The notes: a model not told the origin generated them from the sequence alone. A stretch of DNA of 64,000 nucleotides from Paraburkholderia sabiae (GCF_030412785.1 NZ_CP125297.1:62001-126000); one strand, 5' to 3'. Shown: positions 9,148 to 18,341, counted from the stretch's first letter. Translations and numbers: made by a program.

Positions 9148-9399
9148 GATGATCGTCCTTTCGGTTCGAGGTGTGCCGCACAGGTTCGGGTACGTCGTTG
9201 TACTCACTCTCTCAAACGGGATGGCCGTTCATCACGGTCTCACCAATGTCGCCGACGTGACCCAGGACCACGCTCTACAGCGGGCAGAAACGCACCATTG
9301 GCGAATCGGTCTTCTCCCGCGCGGGATTCCACCTTACCGCAATAGCGTTCACCGTATGTTTCTTGCAAACGCCTTGCGGCCACCGCGCCGATTACCTCG
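9148..9399 (-). ncRNA. Left-end non-coding region of the IS110 element, candidate bridge RNA
   Basis: In the IS110 subgroup the bridge RNA is transcribed from the long left end, upstream of the transposase. The 250 bp here lacks a plausible gene and occupies that place. The call is by family analogy only. Confidence 0.3.
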
Positions 9400-9402
9400 C
9401 TC

Positions 9403-10857
9403 TACATGAACAAGCGCAAACATCATTCGCAGGAAGTGGCGGCCGCCAAGACCGGCATCAGTGTGCGTACGGCACGCCGCATCGAACGTGATGCAACCTT
9501 GCCATCCCAGAAGCCACGACATTCGTGGCGGACCCGTCCCGATCCGTTCACCGAGGTCTGGGATAGCGAAGTCGTGCCGTTGCTGCGCAACGCGCCCCAC
9601 CTGATGGGCATCACAATCCTGCGCAAGCTGCAGGATGATCACCCGGATCGTTATCCCGATAGCATGCGACGTACGCTAGAACGGCGTATTCGCCAGTGGC
9701 GGGCTCTTGAGGGCCCTACCCAAGAAGTGTTCTTCCCTCAGGAGCATCAGCCCGGCGTGCGCGGACTATCGGACTTCACCGATATGAGCAAGCTGTGCGT
9801 GACGATCGGCGGCGCCCCGTTTGGTCACCGGCTGTATCACTTCGTGCTGGCGTTCTCACGTTGGGAGTACGCAAACGTAGTCGAGGGCGGTGAGAGTTTC
9901 GAAGCCCTCGCGACCGGATTGCAGAACGCGCTATGGCAGGCGGGAGGCTGCCCGCGTGAACATCGCACTGACAGCCTGTCGGCCGCCTTCAGGAATCTGA
10001 CCAAGCAGGAGGACTTCACGACGCGTTACGCAGCTCTGCTCGATCATTACGGCATGGAGGGCACGCGTAACAATCGCGGTCTGGGTCACGAGAACGGGAG
10101 TGTGGAATCCTCGCATCGGTATCTGAAGGAAGCCGTCGACCAAGCCTTGATGCTTCGAGGCCATCGCGACTTCGCTGACCGGCCCGCCTACGATGAATTC
10201 GTACGTGAGGTGGTAATGCGTCGAAACCGGCGCAACGCCGCTGCGTTTCGCATTGAGCGCGAACAACTGCGGGATCTGCCTGAACGTCGCACCACTGACT
10301 TCGTCGAAGACGAAGCACTTGTGACCCGCTGCAGCACATTTACCGTGCGCGGCATCCTCTACAGTGCGCCGTCGCGCCTGATCGGCCACCGGCTGAAGGT
10401 GCGGATCTATGGTGACCGGCTCGACTGCTACCTGTCTGGCGCACTGGTGCACAGCACGCCGCGAGGCTCCCGTTCTGCCGACAACCGTCACGCACTTGAT
10501 TACCGCCACTTCATCGACTCGCTCAGGCGCAAACCTCAGGCGTTCAAGGGACTCGCGTTTCGTGACGCGCTGTTTCCTCGCGAGGCTTACCGTCGAACCT
10601 GGGAGCGGCTGGAGGCACAACTGACGCAACGCCAGGCCTGCAAGATCATGGTTGGCCTGCTTGAACTCGCGGGCCTCCACGGCGTCGAGGCCGTACTCGC
10701 CGAGCGGCTCGACACGTTGTTCGACGCAGACGAACTGCCCGACCTCAAGCAGTTGCGCGACGAATTCGCGCCACGTCAGACCTTGTGTCCCGAGGTGGTG
10801 GTTCACATGCCACCCGTCGCAGTCTATGACGCGTTGCTCGACAAGGTGGCGGCATGA
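9403..10857 (+). pseudogene. istA: istA, main part, IS21-family DDE transposase
   Basis: The 484 codons after the inserted element encode almost the whole IstA. An N-terminal helix-turn-helix (SQEVAAAKTGISVRTARRIE) is followed by the DDE catalytic core, with LSDFTDMSKL (first Asp), EHRTDSLSAAF (second Asp) and HENGSVESSHRYL (Glu). The C-terminal part contains the Mu-transposase-type domain. A local ATG at 9406 could restart translation and give a 483-residue protein lacking only the first 14 residues, so function is not strictly excluded. The istB start at 10854 overlaps the istA stop by 4 nt, as usual. Confidence 0.85.
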
Positions 10858-11195
10858 ACGCACCCGCCAATGACAACGGCCGCATGGCCCTGATGCTCAA
10901 CGATTGCGTTTGCCAACAATCGGCAGGTTGTGGCCCGAGTTCGTCGAACGTTCAGACAGGGAAGGCTGGCAGGCAGCGCGCCTGCTCGGCGCGCTGCTCG
11001 AGCACGAACTGGCCGAACGTGCCAAACGACGCATTGAGCGGCACAGGGCTGAGTCGCATCTGGATCCGACCAAAACGCTCGCCACCTTCGACTTCGGTAT
11101 GGTGCCGATGGTCTCGAAAGCACATGTTACGGCGCTGGCAACTGGGGATTCCTGGCTGGAGAAAGGCGCCACAATTCTCCTGTTCGGGCCGCCCG
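10854..11195 (+). pseudogene. istB: istB, 5' piece (frameshifted)
   Basis: IstB is the AAA+ ATPase helper of IS21 transposition. The frame starts MNAPANDNGRMALMLN and, after a one-base deletion near 10902, continues in another frame as LRLPTIGRLWPEFVERSDRE and later KGATILLFGPP. The match stops after the ccc codon of FGPP, in the middle of the Walker A motif, where the serine recombinase element is inserted. The rest of the motif (GAGKSHL) resumes at 13741. Confidence 0.85.
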
Positions 11196-11225
11196 TGCAC
11201 GAGACATAATGCTCACCTCCCTATG

Positions 11226-13283
11226 TCATTGAAGATCAATGGATAACTGATTTGAGTTATCTGATTGCGGATGGTCCGCAGCCCGTCGCACCAGATAATT
11301 GTCGACGTCCACCTGCTGGGTGATCCATGGCGCGCCCAGACAAGCCTGTGACGCCGGCAACCTCCCGACTCGAATCAGGCGGATGACGGTTGGCGCACTG
11401 ATACCCAGCAGGGTCGCTACTTCTGTAACCGTCAGTTCGCGGCGCTCCTGCCGTTCGCCCTCGCGATATGCAGGGATGCGACGGTCTTTCCGCAGCGTGC
11501 AGATTCGCGCAGCGGTCCAGGTGTGGCCCTTCGCCGTCCGTTTGCCCAGTCGATTGATGACCGCCGCTACGCCTTGATCTGCCAACGTTCTCGCCAACGC
11601 GCGAACAATGTCTATCGTTGCGACATCGGTGGCCCAGCGATGCTCACCTGTGTGGCTCTTCTCGAACACGATCTCGGTGTGATCGCCTCCTTGCCAATGC
11701 ACGAGTGCACGAATCGTGTCGTCCTGCTTTGTGGCAACGATCTCCTTGACGACCGTCCTAAGAATGCGTTTCTTGATCTCGACCGAACTGGCCGGGTGAT
11801 GCCATAGCCGGGGCAGGTCTTCACCGAGTCGCAGAAGTTCATCACGCGCGCCTACACTCAGCGCCCTCGATGACTGTTCGCGCAGGAGGTCCAGCTCGGT
11901 CTGTATTTGCGCCTGCGTCTTCAGCGTTTCATTCCACCGTCGCTCAAGTTCCGCCGCAACCAGCCGGTTCTCAGGATCAATCGCATCGTATTGCCGACGT
12001 GCTCGCGCAGCTTCATATCGCGCCTGTTCAAGCGCCAGCTCCTTGTGCCGCACGCGTTCGTCCTGCTCTGTTCGCGCACGCTCGATGGCCTCGAGTGATG
12101 CACGAATACCTAACGGTTGAAGCTGGCGCAAAACTTCTTCAGTAACGCGTTGATCAACACGAACCGCACCAAACGAAATGCAGCGAGGGCCACCATGATT
12201 GATCATGCTGCCCTGACAGTTGTACCGCGCGACGGTGCCTTTGGTGCCGGAATACGCAACGTGCAGCTTGCGCCCGCAGTGACCGCAACGAAGCAGTCCC
12301 GCCAGAAGCGAGCTCCCGCGCTTGACAGCGCCGCGGACCATGTTGCCCTTCATGTTCGCGTTATTGGTAATCAATTTGCGATTCGCCTCATACTCGTCCC
12401 AGCTAATGTAGCCCGCGTGGTGCTCGATGATCAAGGCCTGCCATTTCTCGCGCTGGAGGGGGTTGCCCGCAAACACTCGCTTGCGTCCGTTCACAATGCG
12501 AGCAATAGTCCGGGTCTTGCCAAACGCGTATGCGCCGCCATACGTCGGATTCGTCAGGATGTGCAGAAGGGTGTTATAGACGGGAAGCTTCCATACAATG
12601 TGGCGCCCGTCCGGGCCGTAGTTCACCGCGGGTAGCTCAATGCATTCCTGTCGAATCCATAGAAGCACCTGCCTGACGCTACCAAACTCGCGAAACTTCC
12701 GGAACGCCAGATCGAGCGCTTCCCGAACGCGGGCGTCAGGATCCTTCTCGATACGGTTTCCTTGTGCACGCACATAACCGATTGGCACCGAAGTGAACAG
12801 TTCACCGCGTTTGGCTTTCTGATCAAGAGCCGCCTGTGAGCGTTGGCGAAACGTCGAAAGCTCCATCTCGGAAAGCGTGCCCTTCATGCCTAACAGGAGG
12901 CGATCGTTAGGCTGTCTCGGATCGTAAATTCCATCTTCGTCAATCAGCAGGCATCCTACAAGACGGCAGAATTCCAGAAGCGTGTGCCAGTCACGACCAT
13001 TGCGCACGAGACGCGACGCTTCGATGCAGAATACGGCACCCACTTCGCCGCTGCAGAGCGCCACCAACAGGCGCTCGAACCCAGGACGATGATTGCCAGA
13101 GCCGGAGCGACCCAGGTCGTCATCGATAACCGTCGCATCTGGCCAGCCAAGTCCGCGTGCGCGATCGGCAAGCCCGTATTGGCGCAACTGGCTCTCGCGA
13201 TTGTGGTGGACCTGATCCAGCGTTGACTGACGGACGTACACGTATGCACGACGGGAAAGGTGTTCAGCGCCGATCTTGCTCAT
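11226..13283 (-). CDS. Large serine recombinase
   Basis: A 685-residue serine site-specific recombinase. The N-terminal catalytic domain has the nucleophile in YVRQST (Ser20) and conserved arginines in ASRLVRNGRDW. A recombinase domain (about residues 180-290) is followed by a zinc ribbon with CGHCG near residue 335 and two more cysteines (YNC, RC). Then comes a charged coiled coil (about 400-460) and an added C-terminal helix-turn-helix (VTEVATLLGISAPTVIRLIR). The ATG at 13283 shares a base with the upstream stop (TGATG) and has GGAGG before it. Intact, and likely responsible for mobility of its own element. Confidence 0.92.
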   Translation of the reverse strand: MSKIGAEHLSRRAYVYVRQSTLDQVHHNRESQLRQYGLADRARGLGWPDATVIDDDLGRSGSGNHRPGFERLLVALCSGEVGAVFCIEASRLVRNGRDWHTLLEFCRLVGCLLIDEDGIYDPRQPNDRLLLGMKGTLSEMELSTFRQRSQAALDQKAKRGELFTSVPIGYVRAQGNRIEKDPDARVREALDLAFRKFREFGSVRQVLLWIRQECIELPAVNYGPDGRHIVWKLPVYNTLLHILTNPTYGGAYAFGKTRTIARIVNGRKRVFAGNPLQREKWQALIIEHHAGYISWDEYEANRKLITNNANMKGNMVRGAVKRGSSLLAGLLRCGHCGRKLHVAYSGTKGTVARYNCQGSMINHGGPRCISFGAVRVDQRVTEEVLRQLQPLGIRASLEAIERARTEQDERVRHKELALEQARYEAARARRQYDAIDPENRLVAAELERRWNETLKTQAQIQTELDLLREQSSRALSVGARDELLRLGEDLPRLWHHPASSVEIKKRILRTVVKEIVATKQDDTIRALVHWQGGDHTEIVFEKSHTGEHRWATDVATIDIVRALARTLADQGVAAVINRLGKRTAKGHTWTAARICTLRKDRRIPAYREGERQERRELTVTEVATLLGISAPTVIRLIRVGRLPASQACLGAPWITQQVDVDNYLVRRAADHPQSDNSNQLSIDLQ

Positions 13284-13699
13284 CACGCGCCTCCGCTTCG
13301 ATGACGTCGATCAACGCGAACATCAGCAGCGCCAGTTGCGTCACCAGCTCGGCTTGAATCTCCTCTGATACTAACGCCTCCGGCACGGTTTCCTCGAACA
13401 GATCCTTCTGCCTCGTCATCTGGTTGCGCATCTTTGCCTCCCTCAGGTGTTACCGCCGCAAAGCACGATAACGCCGTGTCGACCAGGCGCAGAAGTTCAA
13501 TCAGCACCGCATGAGGCAATTCCGGCTGGACGACGACAGACATGCGGGCAGCATCCTCGCCTGTCATCCACGGCGGAAGATGCGTCAGGGTGCCATCGGG
13601 CTGCCTGATAGTCAGATACGACTCGCCCCGGTAATTGTTCATCCCGATGACGGTTATCCGTTCACCGCAGCGAGGGTGAAACGGATAGCGGATGATCAC
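13283..13699 (-). CDS. Small protein paired with the serine recombinase (DUF5372-like)
   Basis: A 138-residue protein translated just ahead of, and coupled to, the recombinase (stop and start overlap as TGATG). The first half is folded-looking (RYPFHPRCGERITVIG, SYLTIRQPDGTLTHLPPWMT); the second half is low-complexity and charged. Such proteins accompany this kind of recombinase in other proteobacteria and are labelled DUF5372; that family name is from memory. It might act as an accessory or directionality factor (inference); no catalytic motif is seen. Confidence 0.6.
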   Translation of the reverse strand: MIIRYPFHPRCGERITVIGMNNYRGESYLTIRQPDGTLTHLPPWMTGEDAARMSVVVQPELPHAVLIELLRLVDTALSCFAAVTPEGGKDAQPDDEAEGSVRGNRAGGVSIRGDSSRAGDATGAADVRVDRRHRSGGA

Positions 13700-13740
13700 A
13701 TCATCGCAATGACGATGGGCAGTGTGTAGCGGGTTCGTCT

Positions 13741-13917
13741 GGCGCCGGCAAGAGTCATCTGGGATCGGCCATCGGCCATGCGTTGATTGACGCCGGTTAC
13801 CGGGTTCTGTTCACGCGCACGAGCGAACTCGTCCAGAAGTTGCAGGCTGCGCGTCAAAGCCTGCAATTGCCGTCCGCACTTGCGAAGCTCGATCGCTTCG
13901 ATCTCATCATCCTTGAT
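13741..13917 (+). pseudogene. istB: istB, middle piece
   Basis: These 59 codons start GAGKSHLGSAIGHALI, continue RVLFTRTSELVQKLQ and end DRFDLIILD, i.e. the second half of Walker A through the first part of Walker B. The frame joins the 5' piece ending at 11195 and the 3' piece starting at 18033. It is interrupted at 13917 by the RIT element. Confidence 0.85.
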
Positions 13918-13999
13918 CTATGTGCAGTGCTCCGTTATGTGGAGTTCGGCCGGACGAGGCATAGTGACGGCCGGTCGCGATGACGCGGACTCCACATAA
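13918..13999. repeat. RIT left terminus with paired recombinase-type sites
   Basis: CTATGTGCAG at 13918 is followed by the related TTATGTGGAGT at 13935-13945 in the same direction, then by ACTCCACATAA at 13989-13999 in the opposite direction. The two inverted 11-mers are separated by 43 bp. The same plan is found at the other end of the element. Confidence 0.8.
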
Positions 14000-14002
14000 G
14001 TA

Positions 14003-15028
14003 TCAGAGCCGCTTCAACCAGTCGATAATCGGCAAGCGTCCGAATGTTCCCCGGTCGGACGATACTTTGGTCAATATGTCCGTAAACACTTGAAGGAGTG
14101 CCTGGCGCTTCATGTCGATGTCTGATTTCGCATAGCGCATCGTTGTATCGAGACTCGCGTGGCCAAGCCACTGGCTAATCGTTGGGAAGTCTACACCTGA
14201 CTTTAGCAAGGAGAGCGCTGTCGTATGCCTCAGAGAATGAGGGTGGATGCGTTTCTCCCGGAGGGTAGGTACGTTCGCTTCGGCGGTTGCAAGATGCCTG
14301 CGAAGCAGGTAGTACACCCCGAAACGAGTGAGCTTGTCGCCGCGATTATTGACAAACAATGCTGTGGTTGCATCAAGCGCGTACGGCCGTTCTTCGACGA
14401 GGCGCTGCAACAACCTGGCAGTCTGTGGCCAGATCGGACAGACGCGGACTTTGTTTCCCTTGCCTTGGAGCCTTACCTGGCACGGCCGTTGTAACCGTAG
14501 GTCGCATAAACGAAGGTCAGGTACCTCCTGCACCCTCGCGCCGGTATTGAACATCAGTGAGAACAACGCGTAGTCACGCCGACCGGGAACTGTTGTCCGA
14601 TCGACCGCATTCAGCAGCGCCTCGACCTCGTCCTGCTCAAGATATTCGATCGGCGCTGACCGTCGCCGCGTTTGAATGGAATGCCAAGGATTGCCTGCGC
14701 CGCCGCCAGATGTTCAGGACCTTCAGTTGCCAGGAACCGCGCGAACGTATGAATCGCGGCAAGCCGGGCATTACGCGTGGCAATGCCGTTGTGGCGGTCT
14801 TGCTCAAGAGATGTCAGGAACTGTCCGACCGATTCAGCGTTGATCGCCGCAAGATCCAGACGTTCAATCCCGCGGTGTCGCTTCGCTAAGAAATCGCAGC
14901 AGAAGCACCAGCGTGTCGCGATAGCTATGGATCGTGTGCCGGCTCATCCCTCGCAACGTAGGCAGATAATCTTGGAAGAATCGGACGAGACTCCGTCCGA
15001 GCTCATCGGAGTAAGGATGCCGTTTCAT
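14003..15028 (-). pseudogene. RIT third tyrosine recombinase, frameshifted
   Basis: The start at 15028 (MKRHPYSDELGRSLVRF) overlaps the previous stop as ATGA. One frameshift near 14884 is needed to continue as LAKRHRGIERLDLAAINAE, and a second near 14655 to reach IEYLEQDEVEALLN. The final 187 residues are open and hold the catalytic domain: GARVQEV (Arg), HPHSLRHTTA (His-x-x-Arg), GHAS and TMRYAK (Tyr nucleophile). Repaired, it would be about 341 residues. Sequencing errors could mimic this and should be excluded. Confidence 0.8.
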
Positions 15029-16002
15029 AATTGCTCTCCCTGAACAAGATAGCCAAACCGTTTCGCGAACCGCTTGCTCGCAAGCTCCTGGAGTTCCGGA
15101 ATCCAGCGCAAATAGTAGGCCGTCGATACGATTGATACGTGACCCATGTAGAGTGCGAGCTTTGGGAGGTTGGACTGGACGTCCGCGCCCTGTCGATACC
15201 ATCGCATCAGGGCCTCAATTGCAAAGGAATGCCTAAAGTCGTGAATACGAGGAACCCGTCCATCGGCATCCCGGAGGCCTGCGTCTTGCAGTAATCCCGC
15301 GATACCTTCATGCAATCCTGTTCCAGTGTAGCCTCGCAGACCATGGTGCATATTGCACAGTAACGGTGGCAACGGCGTAGTGTCGAGCGGGGGAGCGAGG
15401 CGGCGCATGAGGTAGCGGCGCAGCTCCAGCCGGGCACCCCCCGAAAGCGGAACCCACCTCGATTTGTGAAACTTGGATTCGCGTACGTGCAGGACTCCAG
15501 CGTGCGCGTCTACATCGGCCAACGTTAATCGTAGCAATTCCCTTCGCCTCAGCCCGGCGGTGTACAACAGGACAACCGCCAAGCGGAGGACATACGGTCT
15601 TAGTGGCGATGTCGCCGTGGCCTGACGCGTGCCGGCAAGCTCGAGTACCCGCCCAACCTGCGCTGGAGTCAGGATAATCGGTGTAGCATGTGGTTGTCGG
15701 CGGGCAAAGCGGATGATGTCCGGCACGAAACACCGGGGCTCGGTACGTTGCCGGTAGAGGCAGAAATTGCGCACGGCAACCTGACGGGCGCGGCGCACGT
15801 TCGAGATGAGGGAGTCGAAGGTCTTGCACCACGATTCGAACAGCGTGTTGTTCAGGTCCGATTCACCAGTTCGGACGAGGAAGTCCCTCATCGAAATCAG
15901 GGTACGCTCCTGGTTGCTGTATTGACGCCCTAGCGTCCGGCGGTGCGCAAGATATCGACTGATGACGGGATCAAGTGCGGTTGTGTCGAGTTGGTGTTTC
16001 AT
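15025..16002 (-). CDS. RIT second tyrosine recombinase
   Basis: An intact 325-residue phage-integrase-type tyrosine recombinase. The N-terminal SAM-like domain (residues 1-100) is followed by a catalytic domain with the first Arg in GLRRRELLRL, a Lys in ESKFHKSRWVPL, HDFRHSFA (His-x-x-Arg), LYMGHVS, and the Tyr in STAYYLR. The start MKHQLDTTAL at 16002 overlaps the stop of the first recombinase (ATGA), and its own stop overlaps the start of the third, so the trio is translationally coupled. Confidence 0.9.
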   Translation of the reverse strand: MKHQLDTTALDPVISRYLAHRRTLGRQYSNQERTLISMRDFLVRTGESDLNNTLFESWCKTFDSLISNVRRARQVAVRNFCLYRQRTEPRCFVPDIIRFARRQPHATPIILTPAQVGRVLELAGTRQATATSPLRPYVLRLAVVLLYTAGLRRRELLRLTLADVDAHAGVLHVRESKFHKSRWVPLSGGARLELRRYLMRRLAPPLDTTPLPPLLCNMHHGLRGYTGTGLHEGIAGLLQDAGLRDADGRVPRIHDFRHSFAIEALMRWYRQGADVQSNLPKLALYMGHVSIVSTAYYLRWIPELQELASKRFAKRFGYLVQGEQL

Positions 16003-17222
16003 GATGCCCCCTTCATTGAGACGCGACCACATCTAGGTACCGGTAGCGCAACCTGGCGCAGCGCCTCCACATGCAGGCGAAGATAGACACACGTGCTCTC
16101 GAGGGAATGGTGACCGAGCAGATCGCCGATCATCTATACTCCGACACCTCGCTCGAGCAAGCGCATGGCGAAGCTATGTCTTAGGCAGCAGGGACTAGTT
16201 TGAAGAACGGGCAGGCCACTGAGTCGTGCACGCTTGGTATAGATGTGTTCGATCGTTGCCGCCTTGATCGGACCGGCCGGGCAGCGCATTCTCAGGAATA
16301 ACCGGCGCGTGCTCGTCAGGGATGGTCGGCGGCGTAGATAGCGCTCGAGTACATGTCGCGTTCGGCCGTTAAGCGGCATAACTAATACCGACCGGGTCTT
16401 GCGCGGGTCCACATGCAGGATATCGTTCTCCCAGTCTATCGAGTCGAGCGTCAAGCTGGTGACTTCTGAAGGGCGCAGCCCATAGTAGGCCATCAGGTAC
16501 AGAATCGCGTGGTCACGGCAACCCTCAACGCTAGAACGGTCGATCGAATGCAGAAGCTTGCTTACCGTGCTCCAATCCAACGCCCGCGGTGGCAGTTCTC
16601 CGCGATATGTACGCGGCGTGTCGATAACATCGAGCCGATTCCTTGTGTAGCATTGATTGGCGCAGAACCGCAGAAAGGCACGCAAGTGCGCAATCGTATG
16701 CTGAAGTGTCTGGCGGCAAAGACGCTTGCTGGTCTGCTCAACAAAGCGCTCAACATCGTTCGGTGTGACGCTGGCAAGGCGGCGCTTCGAACAGGCGCTC
16801 GACAGGAAGCCAGTAACCGTCCTCAGGTGTTGTTCGACTGTTGCAGGAGCAAGTCCGCGCAGATCAATGAGGTGGGATCGGTATTGCGAAATAAGCGGGT
16901 CAAACCGGCTCGGTTTAGCTGCCGGAATGAAGAGACCTCGATCACATAAAAACCGCACTGTCGCTCGCTGCGTGGCACGGTATGACGTCTCGTGCGACCA
17001 CGGTGCGAACCAGTGTGACAGCGCAGTCGAAGTAATCGTCAGGCAGGTGCCGGCCGCTACATGGTTATAGGCAAGAACCTCACGGAACCGGTGTACATGG
17101 CGCTGTGCGCAAATGCGGGTATAACCGCGCTCGACGATCCAAGCCGCAAAATTGCTGACCAACGGCCCTTGCGGGCTTGCAGCATAGTGCGGCCAATCGC
17201 GGGAAAAGAGAAATTCGAGCAT
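15999..17222 (-). pseudogene. RIT first tyrosine recombinase, nonsense mutation
   Basis: The frame from 17222 encodes 362 residues with an N-terminal domain and most of the catalytic domain (YGLRPSEV for the first Arg, CCLRHSFAMRLLERG for His/Arg-like positions). It stops at a TAG at 16134, just before MIGDLLGHHSLESTCVYLRL, which contains the GHHS box and the Tyr nucleophile. Reading through the TAG gives a protein ending at 15999 in an ATGA overlap with the second gene, exactly as in intact RIT elements. Without readthrough the enzyme lacks its nucleophile. Confidence 0.82.
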
Positions 17223-17271
17223 GTGAATCTCCCATTCAAGTGAACGGAAGAATCACAATAGCTCGTTCCAG

Positions 17272-17353
17272 TTATGTGTAGTTCTCCGGCCTCAAAGTCC
17301 CGCTCGTCAAGGGTCACGGAACTTGAGTCCACATAACGAGGTGCTGCACATAG
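17272..17353. repeat. RIT right terminus with paired recombinase-type sites
   Basis: TTATGTGTAGT at 17272-17282 and AGTCCACATAA at 17326-17336 face each other with a 43-bp gap, and CTGCACATAG closes the element at 17353. The outer 28 bp are the inverted partner of 13918-13945 (23/28). Confidence 0.8.
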
Positions 17354-18032
17354 GGCAGAGATTTTTTTGGTTGGCGGTCGCGGCAACCAGCGCATCACCA
17401 TGTCGTCGGACCTGATCCGCGACCGGTAATCAAAAAAATGTTTGTGCTGAACCGCTCCACAGGCGGTGGCCGCTATGGGCATTGAATGACCGCCGCGGTA
17501 ATTTGTGATGTCTTGCAGGGGCGATCAGACCGGGACTTCTGGCGAGAGTGGGAAGCATCACCTGTAAAGAAAGCGGGAATGTGCGCGTGAACCGGCAAAT
17601 CACCCGCCATTCTGGAGTACGCTGGTGCGCCAGTGGGTCGAAGGCACGAGTGCAGCCGCGTTGGCCTCGTCAGGAAAGGCGAACGTGTACGGAAACAGGT
17701 GCGGTGGCAACTAGCGCGCATGGGGCGGAAGTGTCGGGCGAAACTGGATACCTGAATCAGATAGGACTTCTGGGTATTATCTGCAAGGTTGCGGATCTGC
17801 ATGTCATGCAGCATGCGTTGGCGCAGTGGCGTCATGGCGAGCCTCCTGGAAGCAGTGGGTGGAATGCCCAACCGGGCGTTCACATACTGCTCCTGGTGAT
17901 ACCGGTCACCGCCTCGCTGGGGTTCAGCGCCAGACGACCCACTTCATGAAACGTCAGTCATAGACCTGTGCCCACCTCCCACTACCGCGTCAGCGGTTTA
18001 GTACAAGTCCAGTAACGTTTTGCACAACGTTA
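17354..18032 (-). mobile_element. Fragment of an IS91-type element beside the RIT element
   Basis: This 679-bp piece lies between the RIT right end and the resumed istB at 18033. It contains the start of an integrase of the kind found ahead of IS91-family transposases, and its outer edge abuts CTTG, a tetranucleotide known as an IS91-family target. CTTGAT occurs at 13912-13917 and 18033-18038, flanking the RIT plus this fragment as one insert. The IS91 transposase itself is missing. Confidence 0.5.
17473..17835 (-). pseudogene. N-terminal fragment of a tyrosine integrase (IS91-associated type)
   Basis: The ATG at 17835 opens with MTPLRQRMLHDMQIRNLADN followed by TQKSYLIQVSSFARHF, a typical core-binding N-terminus of integrases that precede IS91-type transposases. 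After about 40 residues the similarity is lost and no Arg/His/Arg/Tyr motifs follow. It is a broken gene. Confidence 0.6.
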
Positions 18033-18341
18033 CTTGATGATCTGTCGTACGCGCGCAAGGACCAGGCCGAAACCAGCGTGCTGTTCGAACTGATCGCCGA
18101 GCGGTATGAGCGCAAAAGCCTTCTGATCACAGCCAACCAGCCATTCTCGGGCTGGAACGATGTCTTCCCCGACCCCGGCATGACCATCGCCGCAATCGAC
18201 CGGCTCGTGCATCACTCGACGATCTTCGAGCTCAACGTTGAGAGCTATCGCCGCCGTAAGGCCAGCGACAAACAGAACGTGCGCCGACGACAATTACCCA
18301 GCGACAACTACGACGAAGGAGCGACAACTATGGCCTCTTAA
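18033..18341 (+). pseudogene. istB: istB, 3' piece
   Basis: Begins LDDLSYARKDQAETSVLFEL, the rest of Walker B and sensor-1 region of IstB, and contains LLITANQPF (sensor 1 Asn) and VDRLVHH-like residues (IDRLVHHSTIFELNVESY). It ends at 18341 with an unusual tail that runs into the IS21 terminal repeats. In frame with the piece ending at 13917. Confidence 0.88.

Larger units (their letters stand above)
7776..9399 (-). mobile_element. IS110-type element inserted in istA
   Basis: The borders are deduced from the interrupted istA reading frame: the host gene stops matching after 7775 and resumes at 9400, leaving an insert of about 1.62 kb flanked by CTC on both sides. It holds one transposase gene on the minus strand, with about 250 bp of non-coding sequence on the transposase 5' side. 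The absence of obvious terminal inverted repeats fits the IS110 subgroup. Confidence 0.8.
11196..13740 (-). mobile_element. Large serine recombinase element inserted in istB
   Basis: This 2545-bp insert is defined by the two halves of the istB Walker A sequence (FGPP | GAGKSHL). It carries two genes on the minus strand, a small protein and a large serine recombinase whose coding regions touch, and little else: 30 bp remain at the left end and 41 bp at the right. No long inverted repeats are seen, as expected for serine-integrase att half-sites. The exact crossover dinucleotide is uncertain by a few bases around 11195/13740. Confidence 0.75.
13918..17353 (-). mobile_element. RIT element (recombinases in trio)
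   Basis: Three different tyrosine recombinase genes lie head to tail on the minus strand with 4-nt ATGA overlaps, the hallmark of RIT elements. The 3436-bp unit is bounded by 28-bp imperfect inverted repeats: 13918-13945 and 17326-17353 match at 23 of 28 positions. Each end also has an internal, inversely oriented copy of the TTATGTGGAGT motif exactly 43 bp from the first. The first gene has a nonsense codon and the third has two frameshifts, so the element is probably no longer autonomous. Confidence 0.85.

Noticed and set aside
17473..17835. A fourth recombinase of the RIT element
   Set aside because: It lies outside the RIT inverted repeats, is only an N-terminal piece, and is of the IS91-associated type.
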